Source: Ceriagrion tenellum (Eukaryota > Arthropoda > Insecta > Odonata > Coenagrionidae). Taken from it: 64,000 bases of DNA. The position numbers were made by a program, and so were the translations under genes. Each line of letters opens with the position of its first letter. Position 1 is the first letter of the stretch. Shown here piece after piece: positions 32,185 to 43,409 of this stretch. The notes under the pieces were generated by a model, which had not been told where the DNA came from, searched no databases, and saw nothing but the letters and a program-made list of their open reading frames with translations. The stretch spans positions 61,030,964 through 61,094,963 of the forward strand of contig OY720637.1 of the NCBI GenBank assembly GCA_963169105.1. Reading direction: 5' to 3'.

Positions 32185-32440
32185 CTCAACTTCGACCTGA
32201 TGATGACCTCAACTTTAACCTTAATACGACTACGATTTCGACCTGAAGACCATCTTGACTTCGACCTGAAGACCACCTCGACTTTGACCTGAAGAATACG
32301 TCGACTTCGACCTGAAGACCGCCTCAACTTCGACCTGAAGATTACCTCGACTTCGACCAGAAGATTACCTCAACTTGAACCCGAAGATCATCTCGTCTTC
32401 GACCTAAGATTACCCCGACTTTGACAAGAAGATACTCTAT
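32185..32440. repeat. 23-bp minisatellite, about 11 units
   Basis: The unit is close to CTTCGACCTGAAGACCACCTCGA (shown here only by its core GACCTGAAGACC). Unit starts recur every 23 bp from 32195 to about 32424, with one degenerate unit near 32218. The period is not a multiple of three, so it is not a coding repeat. Confidence 0.9.
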
Positions 32441-32934
32441 GGAACGAGGACGAAAATGTTGTCAATTTGAGACATTCAACACAGAGGATCTCTCGAAGCT
32501 TTGCCAGCGAAAAGAATAAGGGTAAAAAAAAAGTGACAGTGGACGAGACGGAAGTGAGAGGAATATTTATTCCGTGACAGAGCTTTCCGGGAAATGAAAC
32601 GCTAAAAAAAAAAGTAACTCCTCCGCATCAGCTATAACGGAATCGGCTTCAAATTATATGCACGTGGTGACGCGGGCCGATTTCCGGGAATTTCGCCGTC
32701 CACTCGCCAGGAGCCAAGTTGCGATTGTTTCCGGTGCCCGGGTACCTTTGTCGAAATGAATATGCGAGGGGCTTTTCTTTGAACCCTCCGCAAAAAGTGA
32801 AACCTTGTAGAAGCAATCCGGTTTTTTTAATTCGATAACTGTCGGAAGAGGAATTAGATTGGAGCAAGAGAGGAAAGAAGCTGAAGAGAAAGAGCTGAAG
32901 AGAAATAGAATTTAGAGCAAGTGGACTCATTCAC
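32441..32934. other. No gene recognised
   Basis: Mixed sequence. The 93-codon minus-strand frame at 32649-32930 has no motif. Confidence 0.4.
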
Positions 32935-33043
32935 CGAGCTCGGAAGTACCATCACGTGGGATGAAAGGGGTACAATCAAGCAAATTACCGCTCAAACTAA
33001 GAGAACGCACACATATCGGTTGCCGACCTCTGGGATAGAGTAT

Positions 33044-33051
33044 AGGCACAC
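33044..33051 (+). repeat. 8-bp target-site duplication, left
   Basis: AGGCACAC, repeated exactly at 33879-33886. Confidence 0.9.
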
Positions 33052-33878
33052 TAGGGATTGGAAAATCGATTTTGATTTTAATCGAAAATCGATAATCACA
33101 GTCCGATTTTCGATTTAATCGTAGTCGACTTTTTGTTTTTAAAAATCGTTCAAAATCGATTCTAGCCGATCGATTTTCGATTTTTACCTTGCTACAGCAT
33201 TTGAATTTTGCCGCCTCGCTTTACTCCGCTCCGCGCTATTTCACTCTGCATCGCTGGTGGGGGAACGCCGGTGGGGAGGCAAAGTGAATCGGACACCGGC
33301 AGGTTGGAGTTGCCAACTGTGGAGCTGCGGATTTTTATTACAATAATTCTAGTCTAGGCGGGGACTCACGCTCGGAAGTAATACACTGTAGACCGCGAGA
33401 CGAAGATTAGAAATGATAATACACGTTGACATTGTGCCTTTTTTGTAAACGTTTTCTCAATAAATCGCTTCAGAGCACTCGTCTTCTTCAAAATAGATTC
33501 GCCCAGTCTGAATATCGTCGTCTGTGCATGGGCTACTAAATTATATATAATTTGCTTGTTATATTACCTATATGTATATAAGTATCTGGTGTAGATTATT
33601 ACTTTCCTGCATACCTTATAAATATCTGTAAAATAATAAATTGTATAAACAAATTTCACCGTATTCAGTTCTTATTCCTAGTGCTTCCATTAACCCATGT
33701 TTCGCATTTTGTTAGAACAGCACATCCGTATTTCAGCAGACAATAACTTTACTATTAAAAAATTTCGATTTCGATTATTTTGGACAAAAAATCGCATTTT
33801 TAGACAGTCGATTTTTAAAACCGAAATCGAAAGTCGATTAATCGAAAATCGATTTTGGATTTAAATTTCCAATCCCTA
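33052..33878. mobile_element. Non-autonomous hAT element, 827 bp
   Basis: Bounded by the 8-bp duplication AGGCACAC. Termini TAGGGATTGGAAA and TTTCCAATCCCTA are perfect 13-bp inverted repeats, with many subterminal AAATCGATTTT motifs in both orientations. No transposase in the interior. Confidence 0.9.
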
Positions 33879-33886
33879 AGGCACAC
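33879..33886 (+). repeat. 8-bp target-site duplication, right
   Basis: Second AGGCACAC copy. Confidence 0.9.
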
Positions 33887-34076
33887 CATTCCCGAAGGCG
33901 TGGATTCGAATCCCTTTAGCGGTAGCGGTACTTTTTTCGAATCCAATCCCTTGTGGGTCACGGAGTACACACACACACGATGAGTTCAAAGGCGAAAATG
34001 GCCTTAGCTATATTCTCAAATATTTTATTTTTGCTTCATTGTGTTTTTTTTTTATTTTCCCATTATGTCTCGCGTT

Positions 34077-34548
34077 GCCAGCGATAAAAGCCTGGATCTG
34101 GAGTTGAGAAAGAGACTAGCTAAATGCTATTCATGGAGCGTTTTCATGCATGGATGTGAAGCGTGGACGTTAGGTAAGAGGGAAAGGAATAAAATAGAAG
34201 CTTATGAGATGTGGATGTGGAGAAGGATGGAAAAAGTAAGATGGGTAGATAAGATGAGAAATGAAGAGGTTTTGAGCAAAGTAAAAGAAGGAAGATCGCT
34301 CCTAAAGGAAATAAGGAAAAGGAAAGGAAACTGGTTGGGCCATGTGATGAGAGGGAAAAGTATAATAACTGTGGCACTTGAGGGTTGGCAATTGAAGGAA
34401 AGGAAAAGAGAGGAAGGAGAAGAATTAAATTGGTGGATCAGGTGAAGAACATCAGCTATGTTGAAGCAAAGAAGGAAGCTCGGGACAGAAGCGGATGGAG
34501 ACAGCAGTGGTGTACGGGACCAGCCAGCAGGCAGAACACCAGATGATG
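34077..34548 (+). mobile_element. LINE-R relative bounded by 12-bp TSD
   Basis: ATGTCTCGCGTT at 34065-34076 is repeated at 34549-34560. The insertion is 5'-truncated and ends in a short GATGATG run. Similar in layout to the minus-strand LINE-R at 24663. Confidence 0.88.
34080..34538 (+). pseudogene. LINE-R RT C-terminal fragment, frameshifted
   Basis: The frame reads LELRKRLAKCYSWSVFMHG, CEAWTLGKRERNKIEAYEM, RNEEVLSKVKEGRSLLKEI and NWLGHVMRG. Past VALEG the reading frame shifts and the tail (IKLVDQVKNISYVEAKKEA, then RSGWRQQW) continues to a stop near 34536. The methionine at 34041 lies outside the insertion, so the open frame's start is fortuitous. Confidence 0.88.
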
Positions 34549-34828
34549 ATGTCTCGCGTTATTTCTGACGATCGTCGCCAAGTATAAGACGCGAAACGTA
34601 GAAAGAAAATTTAAATATCACGCAAAAAAAACAAAAGAATTATCTATAGCAAAAATACTCGCTTTTCAAACCGTTAAACTAATATAGCAGGAATTATTAT
34701 TTTTACACCATCTACCTTATTCTAAGCGAATTCCTTATCGGTCATTCAATATTGAAATAGTAAAATATTAACGGATAACGATACATAAGGGATTTGTTCA
34801 AAGAAATGGCATCACTTATTTCAGCATT

Positions 34829-34939
34829 CTACCGGTAGATTGATATGACTATGGACAGTACCAACTTATTCTTACGTCCTAATTTCTGGCATAACATTCT
34901 GCTTTCGCTCCTATACGTGATCCGCCAATAGATCCCTCC
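34829..34939 (-). mobile_element. LINE-F variant 3' end
   Basis: ATTCTACCGGTAGAT at 34828-34842 is the terminal hairpin in inverted form, followed by the CTTACGTCCTAATTTCTGGC block shared with 31890-31912 and 48750-48770. Confidence 0.6.
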
Positions 34940-35510
34940 TAAGGCAGTGCGAGCGAGATAGTTCCCTGATCATAATAGAGACCATAATCGATAAATACGT
35001 TTTAATTTCACCAGCTGCGATACACATCAATAAAAATATTGCATTATTAATGGTGCAATAATATAGTTTTATATGACAGAAATCGTAAGTAATTAAGTGA
35101 TAATATCAAAATAAGTCTTTAGCTTGACTCATTTCTTACGCGCGGTGCGTTTGAAACTCCTTCGAAACGGAAGGTTTATTGTGATCCCGAAGGATTTACT
35201 TCAGTGACAATATGATTAAATTTCAAAAATATTTGAGAAAACATAAAAACTACATACTGTCGAAGTTTTGACGAGATCTAAGTGTGGGAAATGCCTCATT
35301 TTTTATATAAGGTCTCTCTGGAGTGCATACACGTGTAAATGTATTTCCCATGTAAAAGGGATGGTATTTCCTGGAAATAATCTCGGAAAGTAATGCGGTT
35401 GTAAAGGGGTTGAATATTTGGAGTCAATGGAAGGGTGAGATATATTTTTTTAAATTGAGACCAAATTCAATGATTTCTTGGTAAAATGATATTTCGCTCA
35501 GACTACCTTA
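34940..35510 (+). mobile_element. MITE-T, most complete copy
   Basis: About 570 bp. Left end TAAGGCAGTGCGAGCGAGATA and right end TATTTCGCTCAGACTACCTTA form an imperfect terminal inverted repeat. The interior contains conserved blocks also found at 53617-54896 and 56575-57107 (for example GTCTCTCTGGAGTGCATACA). No open frame. A TAA or TTAA flank is suggested. Transposase superfamily unknown. Confidence 0.8.
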
Positions 35511-35514
35511 AATT

Positions 35515-36130
35515 CCTCATATCGCCTTCTTATTTCCCTCAGAATTTCTATCCTCTTCCACGCTTCCCCAGTGTTCTCTCACCTACGTATTACATTCTCC
35601 AGCATTCCCTCTCCTTTCAAAACATCCTCAATCTCTTCTGCCTCCTCCGAAACTCCGCTACTAGCTTCCTCTCCTCTCCAACCATATGCAATACCTCATC
35701 GTTGATCTATCTCGCCACCCAGCACATCCTCTCCATCCTTCTCCACACCCACATCTCAAACGCCTCAAGTCAACGTACTACCTACTTTCTCAATGACCAA
35801 GTCTCCGACACATAAAGCACCTCGCACCCTATTCGAGTTTTCAACAGCCTTTCCTTTATCTCTCCATTCAGTCCCCCTAATTTGTTCCCTCTTCTTTAAA
35901 AATGATTCTTTAGCCACAGCAATTCTACGTCTTACGTCCATACCACTAAACCCATTCTCCTCCAAAATACCATCCAGATCCGTAAACTGCTTGACTTGCT
36001 CAATTTTGTGCCCACCTACTCTTATGTAATACCTCGCTTTCTTGCATCGAGAGAATCTCATTACTTTCGTCTTATTATGGTTTCTTTATCCCATGGTTTA
36101 TGGCATCTTTATCCCATACCTCTCGCACTG
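35515..36130 (-). mobile_element. LINE-F copy, decayed
   Basis: Minus strand: KTKVMRFSRCKKARYYIRVG at about 36065-36010, then GGHKIEQVKQFTDLDGILEE and VRRRIAVAKESFLKKREQI, matching the copy at 53760. The C-terminal half continues to 35540 with frameshifts. Inactive. Confidence 0.82.
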
Positions 36131-37235
36131 CGCCTCTAGTGCATTCATCATTGACTTAAATCCCTGGCCCGACTGACACTCCTATGCTTGATTATCTGCA
36201 AGTTTCATTGACTTTATCAGATCCCCTCTAATCTTTGGAGATATGCGTTAAATTCGTTAAAATTTCTCATTTTCCCCCGTTTTCAAGTGTCAGGCGTCAT
36301 ATTCAGGCACGAGGCCTTATTTACAGGGGGATAACGCCTCCGGGTCGACGCTAGGAGTACCGGATAAAAAAACTGTGGGAATATTATACGCTGTTGTATA
36401 TTACCATTCAAGATGAGTTTTCACATGTTCGGACCCGGTTTTATCGAGTTTATCGCGCGCATTATTTGATGCGTTTGAGTCAAGGAAGAAAGAAAGAATT
36501 CTATTGCCTGAAAATCCATATCATAGGATGAAAAGCCTGCTTCGAGACATTCGGAAAACACACGCAAATGGAATATTCACTGCCTTGGCAGCTCATATTG
36601 CTAAAGTCGTTCCCTAGGAAAAATATAAAGCGTGGCCCCAGGGTCTCACAGACACTCGATAAGGGGAGATGCGGCTGACTCAAGACCCTTCGTCCACAGT
36701 GTATTTCTAGCAATAGCCCGAGAGATTATGCATAAATCCGATATTTCCTTTGTTCATTCCAAGTAGTGACATACGTGAAAGAGAATTTAAAACATTGTTT
36801 CAGCAAGAGCAATCCAATGCCATAACGTCAAGCTGATCAAAGGGGAAGAGAAGCCAAAAGGATTGCTCATATCAAAGGAATCACGATGAGGCGTTTCGCA
36901 GTAATTCGTTATCATTCACAAAGAATTTCTCATGCGGGCTCAGAGACTAAGAAGTTCATCCCAGAGTTCTAAGATAATACAACCAACATGCCTCCAAGTC
37001 AAGAGTCTGAGAGAACTTCTAAGAGGTATCTGTATTCAGCCGGGAAGCCTCATAGGATTTTCAATTAAAAGCAACAATGCTTCGCTGTTGAGTATAATCA
37101 CCCAAGGCAAGTAGGGTGACAAGAGAAAAATATTTTTAATTAATCATAGCAAACTGCATCAGGTTCTGGTAAAAAATATAAAAAAATCAATGCCATTATA
37201 ACTCTTTGAGTAGTGTTAATGGCACTAGATTGTTA
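36131..37235. other. No gene recognised
   Basis: About 1.1 kb without motif or matched repeat. Confidence 0.4.
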
Positions 37236-37885
37236 TTCTACATCTACATCTACATCTACGTGATACCCTGCGAGCCACCACGAGGGTGTGTGGCAGGGGG
37301 TGAAGATCACCAAACATGCACTATTGACATGCAACTAGGATATTTAATGGAGACATGCTAGATAATATGGTCACATGCAGCTACATGGTTAGTGGTTTTA
37401 GTATCTACATAATGAGGAAGGGATTATTGGTTGTTATTACATGCATCATGCACTACAGACTACTCTTAACTATATTTCACCTACCTATCCCTTTGCTACG
37501 CTGCCTATTGTTCTCTCTTATAGTACGAGGGAAAAATGACATTTTAAATCTATCGGTACGACAATCTATCTCTCTAATCTTGTTAATATGATCAAACCTA
37601 GCATAATACGCAGGGGTTCTCAATATATATCTAACGTCATCTGTGAACAACTCTGTTTCGAATTTACTTAAAAGGTTTAACCTAAATTTTAACCTGCGTT
37701 CTGATAGTAATTCCCATCCTGGTTCTTCTATTAACCTCGTAACACTAATACAATTATCATAACGGCCTTTAACAAACCTAGCAGATCTCCTTTGCACGCG
37801 CTCTAATTCTTTTATCATACCTTCCTCGTACGGATCCCATATACCAGCGGCATATTCTAAATGAGGCCTGACAAGTGTTATTACA
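37236..37885 (-). mobile_element. LINE-H6 subfamily B copy, best-preserved coding
   Basis: Tail TACATC repeated three to four times at 37239-37260 and 3' hairpin at 37262-37298 on the left; UTR to about 37476; coding to 37885. 5'-truncated. Confidence 0.92.
37477..37880 (-). CDS. LINE-H6 RT C-terminal fragment, open
   Basis: Open on the minus strand from about 37880 to the stop at 37477. It starts VRPHLEYAAGIWDPYEEGM and continues ELERVQRRSARFVKGRY, a WELLSERRLKFRLNLLSKF block and DCRTDRFKMSFFPRTIREN. This is the thumb and C-terminal extension of CR1/Jockey-group LINE polymerases. The catalytic palm is missing because of 5' truncation, so the 113-residue product is inactive. The annotated methionine at 37818 is internal to the homologous region. 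Confidence 0.9.
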
Positions 37886-38440
37886 AGATTATGAAAGTGT
37901 TATATTCAAGATTATATTATTATGTTACTACAAGAGATTGCCAGGGAAAAAAGGGTGTAAGAAATATACACCTTTTTATATACGGATTAGAGGCACAATT
38001 AACACCATGTCAGCCACTTAAAATATCCATCTGAGTGGAGTGAGAGAACGGTAAAGAGATACGTATAATCTCACTATAATCTCCAATCGTTCGTCGCCGT
38101 ACCACGTGACTCCATAGTCACGCGATCGAGTCTATCTCGAGCGGTTGAAACACCATTGCCAGAATCTTAGTTCTCAACGTGGTTTTCTCAGAAATTTTTC
38201 GAGCAAGTCGTCTGTTACATCAATTAAACTTTGAAGTGAATTTTTAAAAAAATGGCGTTTCCCCGAAGAAATTAGGCAGATTACAACTTTGCAGTCGATC
38301 AAAAAAAAAAAAAACGGGAGAATATCATTAGGGAACAGACATTTGGTGTCATTTACTCTGCAATGGGTGATAGAGAAGATTCACTCGGGTAATGATTTCA
38401 GGAAGAGTGGACTTCATGGAACTAGACTGTTAGTATACGC
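37886..38440. other. No gene recognised
   Basis: No motif. The last eight bases (GTATACGC, 38433-38440) may be a target duplication of the next element. Confidence 0.4.
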
Positions 38441-38628
38441 CGGGGGTGGCGAACCTATGGCAGGCGTGCCCAAAGTGGCACGCGGAGCAATTATTTCGGC
38501 ACGCGGAGCTGGGAGGGCGCTAAGGGATACCACTATCTCACTCGATGGGTTGGCAAGCGAGTCGAGCGGGTATACTCATATTTCATATACTCACTGGCAC
38601 TCAATCGCCAAATGGTTCGCCACCCCTG
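38441..38628. mobile_element. Short hAT MITE, 188 bp
   Basis: Ends CGGGGGTGGCGAACC and GGTTCGCCACCCCTG are 15-bp inverted repeats with one mismatch. This is the well-known CAGGGGTGGCGAACC-type hAT terminus. The interior repeats GGCACGCGGAGC. Flanks GTATACGC and GTACAAGC are an 8-bp duplication with two mismatches. The 119-codon open frame across it is not a gene. Confidence 0.85.
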
Positions 38629-38636
38629 GTACAAGC

Positions 38637-39139
38637 GAATTCTGGTAAAAAAAAACGCTGTAAGAAATACATTTACCTTGATTTTAAACCTAAGACACAA
38701 AATACAACAACATTTTAAATCCTCTCTTACATGATGTGATATATTTAGTCGTAATAATGAACATACTAATCAATTATAACATGATCGATTCATTGCTAAA
38801 CCGTAAACCATATATTCAATATCTCCACTGCAAGGATAAATTACGCTGTCACCAGAACAGTCGAACCCGAAAACTGAAGAATTCTTCAGGAGAGGTTTTA
38901 CCATTATTTATCACAGGCTTCCTCGAGCTTCCTCAAAAAAATAATGAATAGAGGTAAAGACCGCAAACTGAAGACTTGGGCTTCATAAATGAAGGGCTAA
39001 TTAGAGAGGTATGCCTGGAGAAATGAGAGTAGGGTGGAGAAAAATCCAGCCCTAACCTCTGCCTTCTCTCAACGAAATGCCCAAACATGAGGTTCTCCAT
39101 ACTCCACCCAAAAATGGAGACGGGATCCAATGTTTAAAA
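38637..39139. other. No gene recognised
   Basis: No motif or repeat seen. Confidence 0.4.
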
Positions 39140-39235
39140 AAACCTCCTCCTCCTCCGCCCGGATTCGAATCCGTGCCTTCAAGGAGAAAATCCAGAACCC
39201 CAACTGCCAAACTAATGAGATATTCGCACACTATA
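39140..39235 (-). mobile_element. tRNA-like SINE head
   Basis: On the minus strand, TAGTTTGGCAGTTGGGGTT (A box region) and GGATTCGAATCCGGG (B box) are spaced as in a tRNA. No cloverleaf acceptor pairing, so a SINE fragment rather than a tRNA gene. Confidence 0.5.
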
Positions 39236-39274
39236 TCGAGCATCAGTGGATGCGTTTACCTTACTGGGAAGTAT

Positions 39275-40040
39275 ATACCATCATGTTGGGCGGAATAAGT
39301 ACAACAGAAATCAAGCGGAGAATAGCCCAAGCTAAGAAGGAGTTCAAGGTAAAAAGATGACTGCTGTGCTCAAAGAATGTAGGAGTACAAGGTAGAAAAT
39401 AGTATGTGAAAACAATTAGTGGAGAGTGGCACTCTATGGATCGGAAGCATAGACTATTGGAAAAGATGACCAGGACCGACTAAAAGCCATCGAAGCCTGG
39501 TGCTGGATGTTGCCACTGAAGATATAATGGACGGACAAAATAAGAAATGATGATGTTATTTTTAAAAGAGTCTGGGCTTTTTAACTGTTTGTGACCAACC
39601 ATTATTTGGTGTTTTATCTCACGCCCATTTTAATGTGAGTTGTGTTGCCTTTAATTGTCTATTTCATTATTTATTTTAAATAACTTGACATTGTGATGGT
39701 AGGTTGACGTGGTGCGAATGACCTTAGTCGTCGAAGCACCCTAATCACCCTAACACTACTACAAGAAATGATGAAGTGCACAGAAATGTAGAAGACAGTA
39801 GGGCCATAAAGAAAACTATACAGAAAAGAAGAACCAGATGGATTGGACACACCTTCAGACACAATGGGTTTGCGAGGAACATAATCGAAGGTAAAATAGA
39901 GGGAAAAGTCCCCAGAGGAAGACTCAGGAATAAGTTCATGGACCAAATATAGAGGCAGGTACATAGAAAGAGATACCAGGAGGCAAGGGAACTGGCATTA
40001 GATAGGAAAGGGTGGAGGGCTGCAGTCAACCAATCGTAGG
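39275..40040 (+). mobile_element. LINE-R relative, interrupted
   Basis: The left part gives EIKRRIAQAKKEFKVKR and, after stops, a TDKIRNDDV block. The right part, from 39763, reads RNDEVHRNVEDSRAIKKTIQ, RTRWIGHTFRHNGF and IIEGKIEGKVPRGRLRNKFM, ending near 40039. The two parts are separated by a SINE-like insert at 39554-39762. One in-frame TAG lies in the right part. Confidence 0.8.
39554..39762 (+). mobile_element. SINE-like insert with 12-bp flanking repeat
   Basis: Flanked by AAGAAATGATGA at 39542-39553 and 39763-39774. It ends GGTGCGAATGACCTTAGTCG then CACCCTAATCACCC, the same 3' style as SINE-3. The head is not clear. Confidence 0.6.
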
Positions 40041-40044
40041 GATT

Positions 40045-40193
40045 GAAAAATTTCCAAACATTGCATTTAACAAATGATATGGTAAGAAATCACTCGCACG
40101 GGTGCATATACACCAGGGTTGAAATTCGCTATGAAAAAAATCATTTGACTTGACCGGGATTCGAACCTGGATCCCCCAATTGCCGGTCAGCCT
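40045..40193 (-). mobile_element. SINE-1, minus arm of inverted pair
   Basis: Reverse complement of the SINE-1 body and B box (GGGATTCGAACCTGG on the plus strand), with the long 3' part CACCAGGGTTGAAATTCGC and TGCATATACACC on the left. The head end is missing. Confidence 0.8.
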
Positions 40194-40350
40194 ATCTAGT
40201 TCGCATAAACCCCCCTCGAAATTCGCCTTAAAGGAAGATGGCTTGGTTGTGTAACTGGCTAACACACCTGACCGGCAATTGGGAGATCCGGGTTCGAATC
40301 CCGATCAAGTCAAATGATTTTTTCATAGCGAATTTCAACCCTGGCGCAGG
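40194..40350 (+). mobile_element. SINE-1, plus arm of inverted pair
   Basis: Head GATGGCTTGGTTGTGTAACT (A box region), B box GGGTTCGAATCCC, then TGATTTTTTCATAGCG and GAATTTCAACCCTGG. With the minus arm it makes an 80-bp-arm inverted repeat with heads facing inward. Confidence 0.8.
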
Positions 40351-41529
40351 GATTGAATTCCCAATGAGTTGGAGAAACGCGTTATGACATATAAATAAAT
40401 ATGAGAAAGATTGATACGTTCCATTCATCATGTGAATTAAAAAATTTACCGTCGAAGAGTAAGGTTTTTATCGACTGTCCGCATAAATGTTTTGCTGGTT
40501 GATAAAAAAAAGCTAATCACATTTTTTTAAAATAAAATACAAAACATTGCAAATGTAACAATTAGATAATTAGATGGCCAAGGGCATCACAAGGGACTCG
40601 AGATGCGCGGACAAGAAGTACAGACTCCAAAACCCCTTCAAACCCAAGGAAACACAATATGAGGAGCCAAGTGCTCTCAAAGCTCTCTCCACCCTCTCGG
40701 TCTGGAGATATTTGCACTGCGGCCGATGACGTGCAAATACGCAAAAATAATTCCTTTATTGTCAAAGAAAAAAAAGAAAACCTCGCCGACGACGACCTCC
40801 TCGTTAAGAAAGGTGTTCGACGAGGACTCTCGAAAAAAATAGTATGTGGCGTGACGTGGGTGAAAAATAAATACACAAGTAAAAAATGCTAAAGCTTGAG
40901 GATTAAATATTTTAAAAGAAAAATGAAAGTAAAAAACGGAGAAAAGAGAACAAGTATGGGAGGGGAGGGAGGAGACACGAGTCGGATGACGTCAGTTGCG
41001 GTACATTTCAAGGCCTCCTTCGCCCGGGCTCCTCGAGGACGATAAGTTCCTCTTTGCTAGTCGGACCAGCCTCGAATCAAAGCGAGGACAAAAGGAAAAT
41101 CTCTTGGGGAGGGTGTGCGCACGCGAGGAGAGGCGACGCGTAGAGAGACATGTATTATACATACAAACACGCGCATAGGGAACGGGAGGTTTGAGGGAGA
41201 CGAGAGAGTGGCGGATCAAGAAAACCGCGGAGTGTTAAAGAGGAAGACTGAATGCAAAGGGGAAGCGGGCCAAATGAACTGACTTCCCTTTGAGCCGCGA
41301 GAGGGCTCACAATAGGGGGGAAACAATGGAACAGACGCGACTCCCAGGTCTGCGAAACACACTCACACACGCACAAGCTCGGCAAAAAAATAACGCGAGA
41401 AAAGATTCGTGGAAAACGCGTTCTTACGCAGACGACAGATATCTACCGATCAAGGGACGCACTAGAGAAGCGGCGGAAGTGTAGTCTAACAAAGGTAAAG
41501 TTGCAGATTTATCTGACATTACCTTCCCA
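40351..41529. other. Unassigned
   Basis: GC-rich 41000-41480 with overlapping open frames on both strands that lack motifs. No gene called. Confidence 0.35.
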
Positions 41530-42105
41530 CTTAATAGAGCATTTTAATTACTTAAGTAGTACGCTACAAGAAAACAGACATAGTAGCAAAGACATACGGA
41601 AGATAATAGCGCTAGCTAAGGAGGCGTAGAAGTAATAGAAGGGAGCTGATGACGGGAATATTGAGGAAGGACGTGAAAAAGAGGCTGATGAAGAGCTGGA
41701 TAAGGAGCGTAGCGTTTTATGGTGCAGAAACGTGGACCCTCAGAAAGGAGGACGAGAATAGGCTGCAGGCATTCGAGATTTAGGTGTGGAGAAGAATGGA
41801 GAAGGTGAGGTGTACGGAGAGGAAGACTAACGAGGAAGTGCTTGAGAAGGTGGGCGAGGAGATAAAACTTCTGAATGAAATAATATATAGACAGAATAGG
41901 CGGCTGGAGGATGTAATAAGGGGCGAGGGGTTGCTCAAGAATGTGATAGAGGGAAGGATGCTGGGCAGGCAGGGAAGAGGTAGAAAGATAATAGGTTTCA
42001 TTGACAGGATGACGGGCAGACCGTATGCTAAGGCGAAAACGGATTTGCTAGAGATAGATAGGCCCCTGAAAGTGTAGAAAACCGAGAGGATATTCTCTGA
42101 CATTT
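41530..42105 (+). mobile_element. LINE-F copy, decayed
   Basis: Broken coding: a KDVKKRLMKSWIRSVAFYGA-like block, then ETWTLRKEDENRLQAFEI and a TAG stop, then RRMEKVRCTERKTNEEVLEK and NVIEGRMLGRQGRG, with the family stop near 42077 (RPLKV). 3' end GATATTCTCTGACATT at 42091-42106. Confidence 0.85.
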
Positions 42106-42117
42106 TTTTTTATTTTT

Positions 42118-42166
42118 ATTAAAGTATTCTACCGTTCATGGTAAGTTTTGCAGAATGTCAGGGAAA
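42118..42166 (-). mobile_element. LINE-F 3' stub in opposite orientation
   Basis: ATTCTACCGTTCATGGTAAG and TTTTGCAGAATGTCAGGG are the LINE-F terminus read backwards. It lies tail-to-tail with the copy just upstream. Confidence 0.65.
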
Positions 42167-43364
42167 CCCAAGTAATAACACTGCTTAAATTGAGACAAAA
42201 ATTGAAAAATGTATTCCTTGAGTCATTTATATTACGTCATTTATGGTTATTTCCAACGCATTACCAGATGTACCAAAGTGTGTACCAAGAATGTTATACG
42301 AAATATATGTTAACGACTATTTGATATTTCTTTTTCCCATCTTTTGCAACTAGCGGGGCAGGAGTTTATAAAGGGAAACTTGCTCCCCAGAATCAACCTT
42401 CAATACCATTTTCGGCTTTTATTTTTCCTGTCCCCCTTTCGCAATTAAAGGACGGCTTGGATGTCTGACCTTCACCACCCGTACGTATACCTTCTTTACC
42501 ACCCTGGAAATCGAGATGTCTAGAGACTTGAACTGGTGGCTCAAGCATTTCCCGGGAAACGGCTATCAAAACGCTGCTCGCCCTTGGACTAAAAACGATA
42601 TGATTGAGCACGTTGAGAAAAAAAGCGTACCAGCCGTGAACGGGCGACTCAAAAATATAATCCGGCAGGGTGTCTTCGATCTCATCCACTAAGATAAGCT
42701 GCACTAGCCCTTCACGAGATGTTTATTTCTCGGATTACATGGAAACCGTGAAGATGAACGTAGAAAAAACTCGCGGTGAACTTACTCCTTTGCTGAAACT
42801 TTGAACCTCAGCAGTCGAGCCAGACGTGGAAGTAGGGTAAGGATGGCGACCTTTTAATTAACGAAAACGTACCATTGCTACAAAGCACCATTACCAAACG
42901 CCATCACAAAAAATTACAAAACCTAACATGTGGCCGAGAAATTCTTCTGTAAACTGCATGACATATTAATGCCTTATTTATTTGCCACTGGAAAATAGCC
43001 AGAATGATATTACGCTTTTAACAATGAACATTTTAGTACAAATATAAAATGTGTTAAGTTTCATTCTCAGATTGTTAAAAACATTCTACATAGAATTTAA
43101 TTTTATTGACACCACACAGTACAAGTCCATCATGACTCACCTTCAGGTAATGTTTTAAGTTTTGGCCACATTTTCCATTAATACTAAACCTAAGGTATGA
43201 TTCAATGCCATCCTCAATAACGCTTTAGTACAGGAGTCTTTTTTTAAAGGAAGGTAAGTTTAAAATACAGGTTTTCAACAACATATTGTCCGAATGCTTC
43301 AAAACGCCAAATCTATTTCCACACAAGGGCATCTCCTAAACATGACTACGCTCCCAAGCCAGGG
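42167..43364. other. No gene recognised
   Basis: The 103-codon minus-strand frame at 42393-42704 has no motif. Otherwise AT-rich and quiet. Confidence 0.4.
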
Positions 43365-43409
43365 ATGAACCATCGTACAGCAGTGCAGCCCTGCTGTACG
43401 ATGGTTCAT
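43365..43409. repeat. Perfect 19-bp hairpin beside a ribozyme-like end
   Basis: Arms 43365-43383 and 43391-43409 are exact reverse complements (ATGAACCATCGTACAGCAG) with a 7-nt loop. GAAACGTCGG follows at 43411-43420, so the hairpin stands where stem II of a hammerhead would be. Confidence 0.85.

Larger units (their letters stand above)
32935..34010 (+). mobile_element. SINE-5 split by a hAT element
   Basis: The left part is 32935-33051 and the right part 33887-34010. The right part has a B box, GGATTCGAATCCC, and ends with GGCGAAAATGGCCTTAGCT, the same kind of 3' end as SINE-3. The hAT element sits between the A and B box regions. Confidence 0.6.

Noticed and set aside
40267..40312. A tRNA gene at the SINE-1 head
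   Set aside because: It has A and B boxes, but the acceptor stem does not close and the same sequence recurs with a fixed 3' body at 62770 and 63540.
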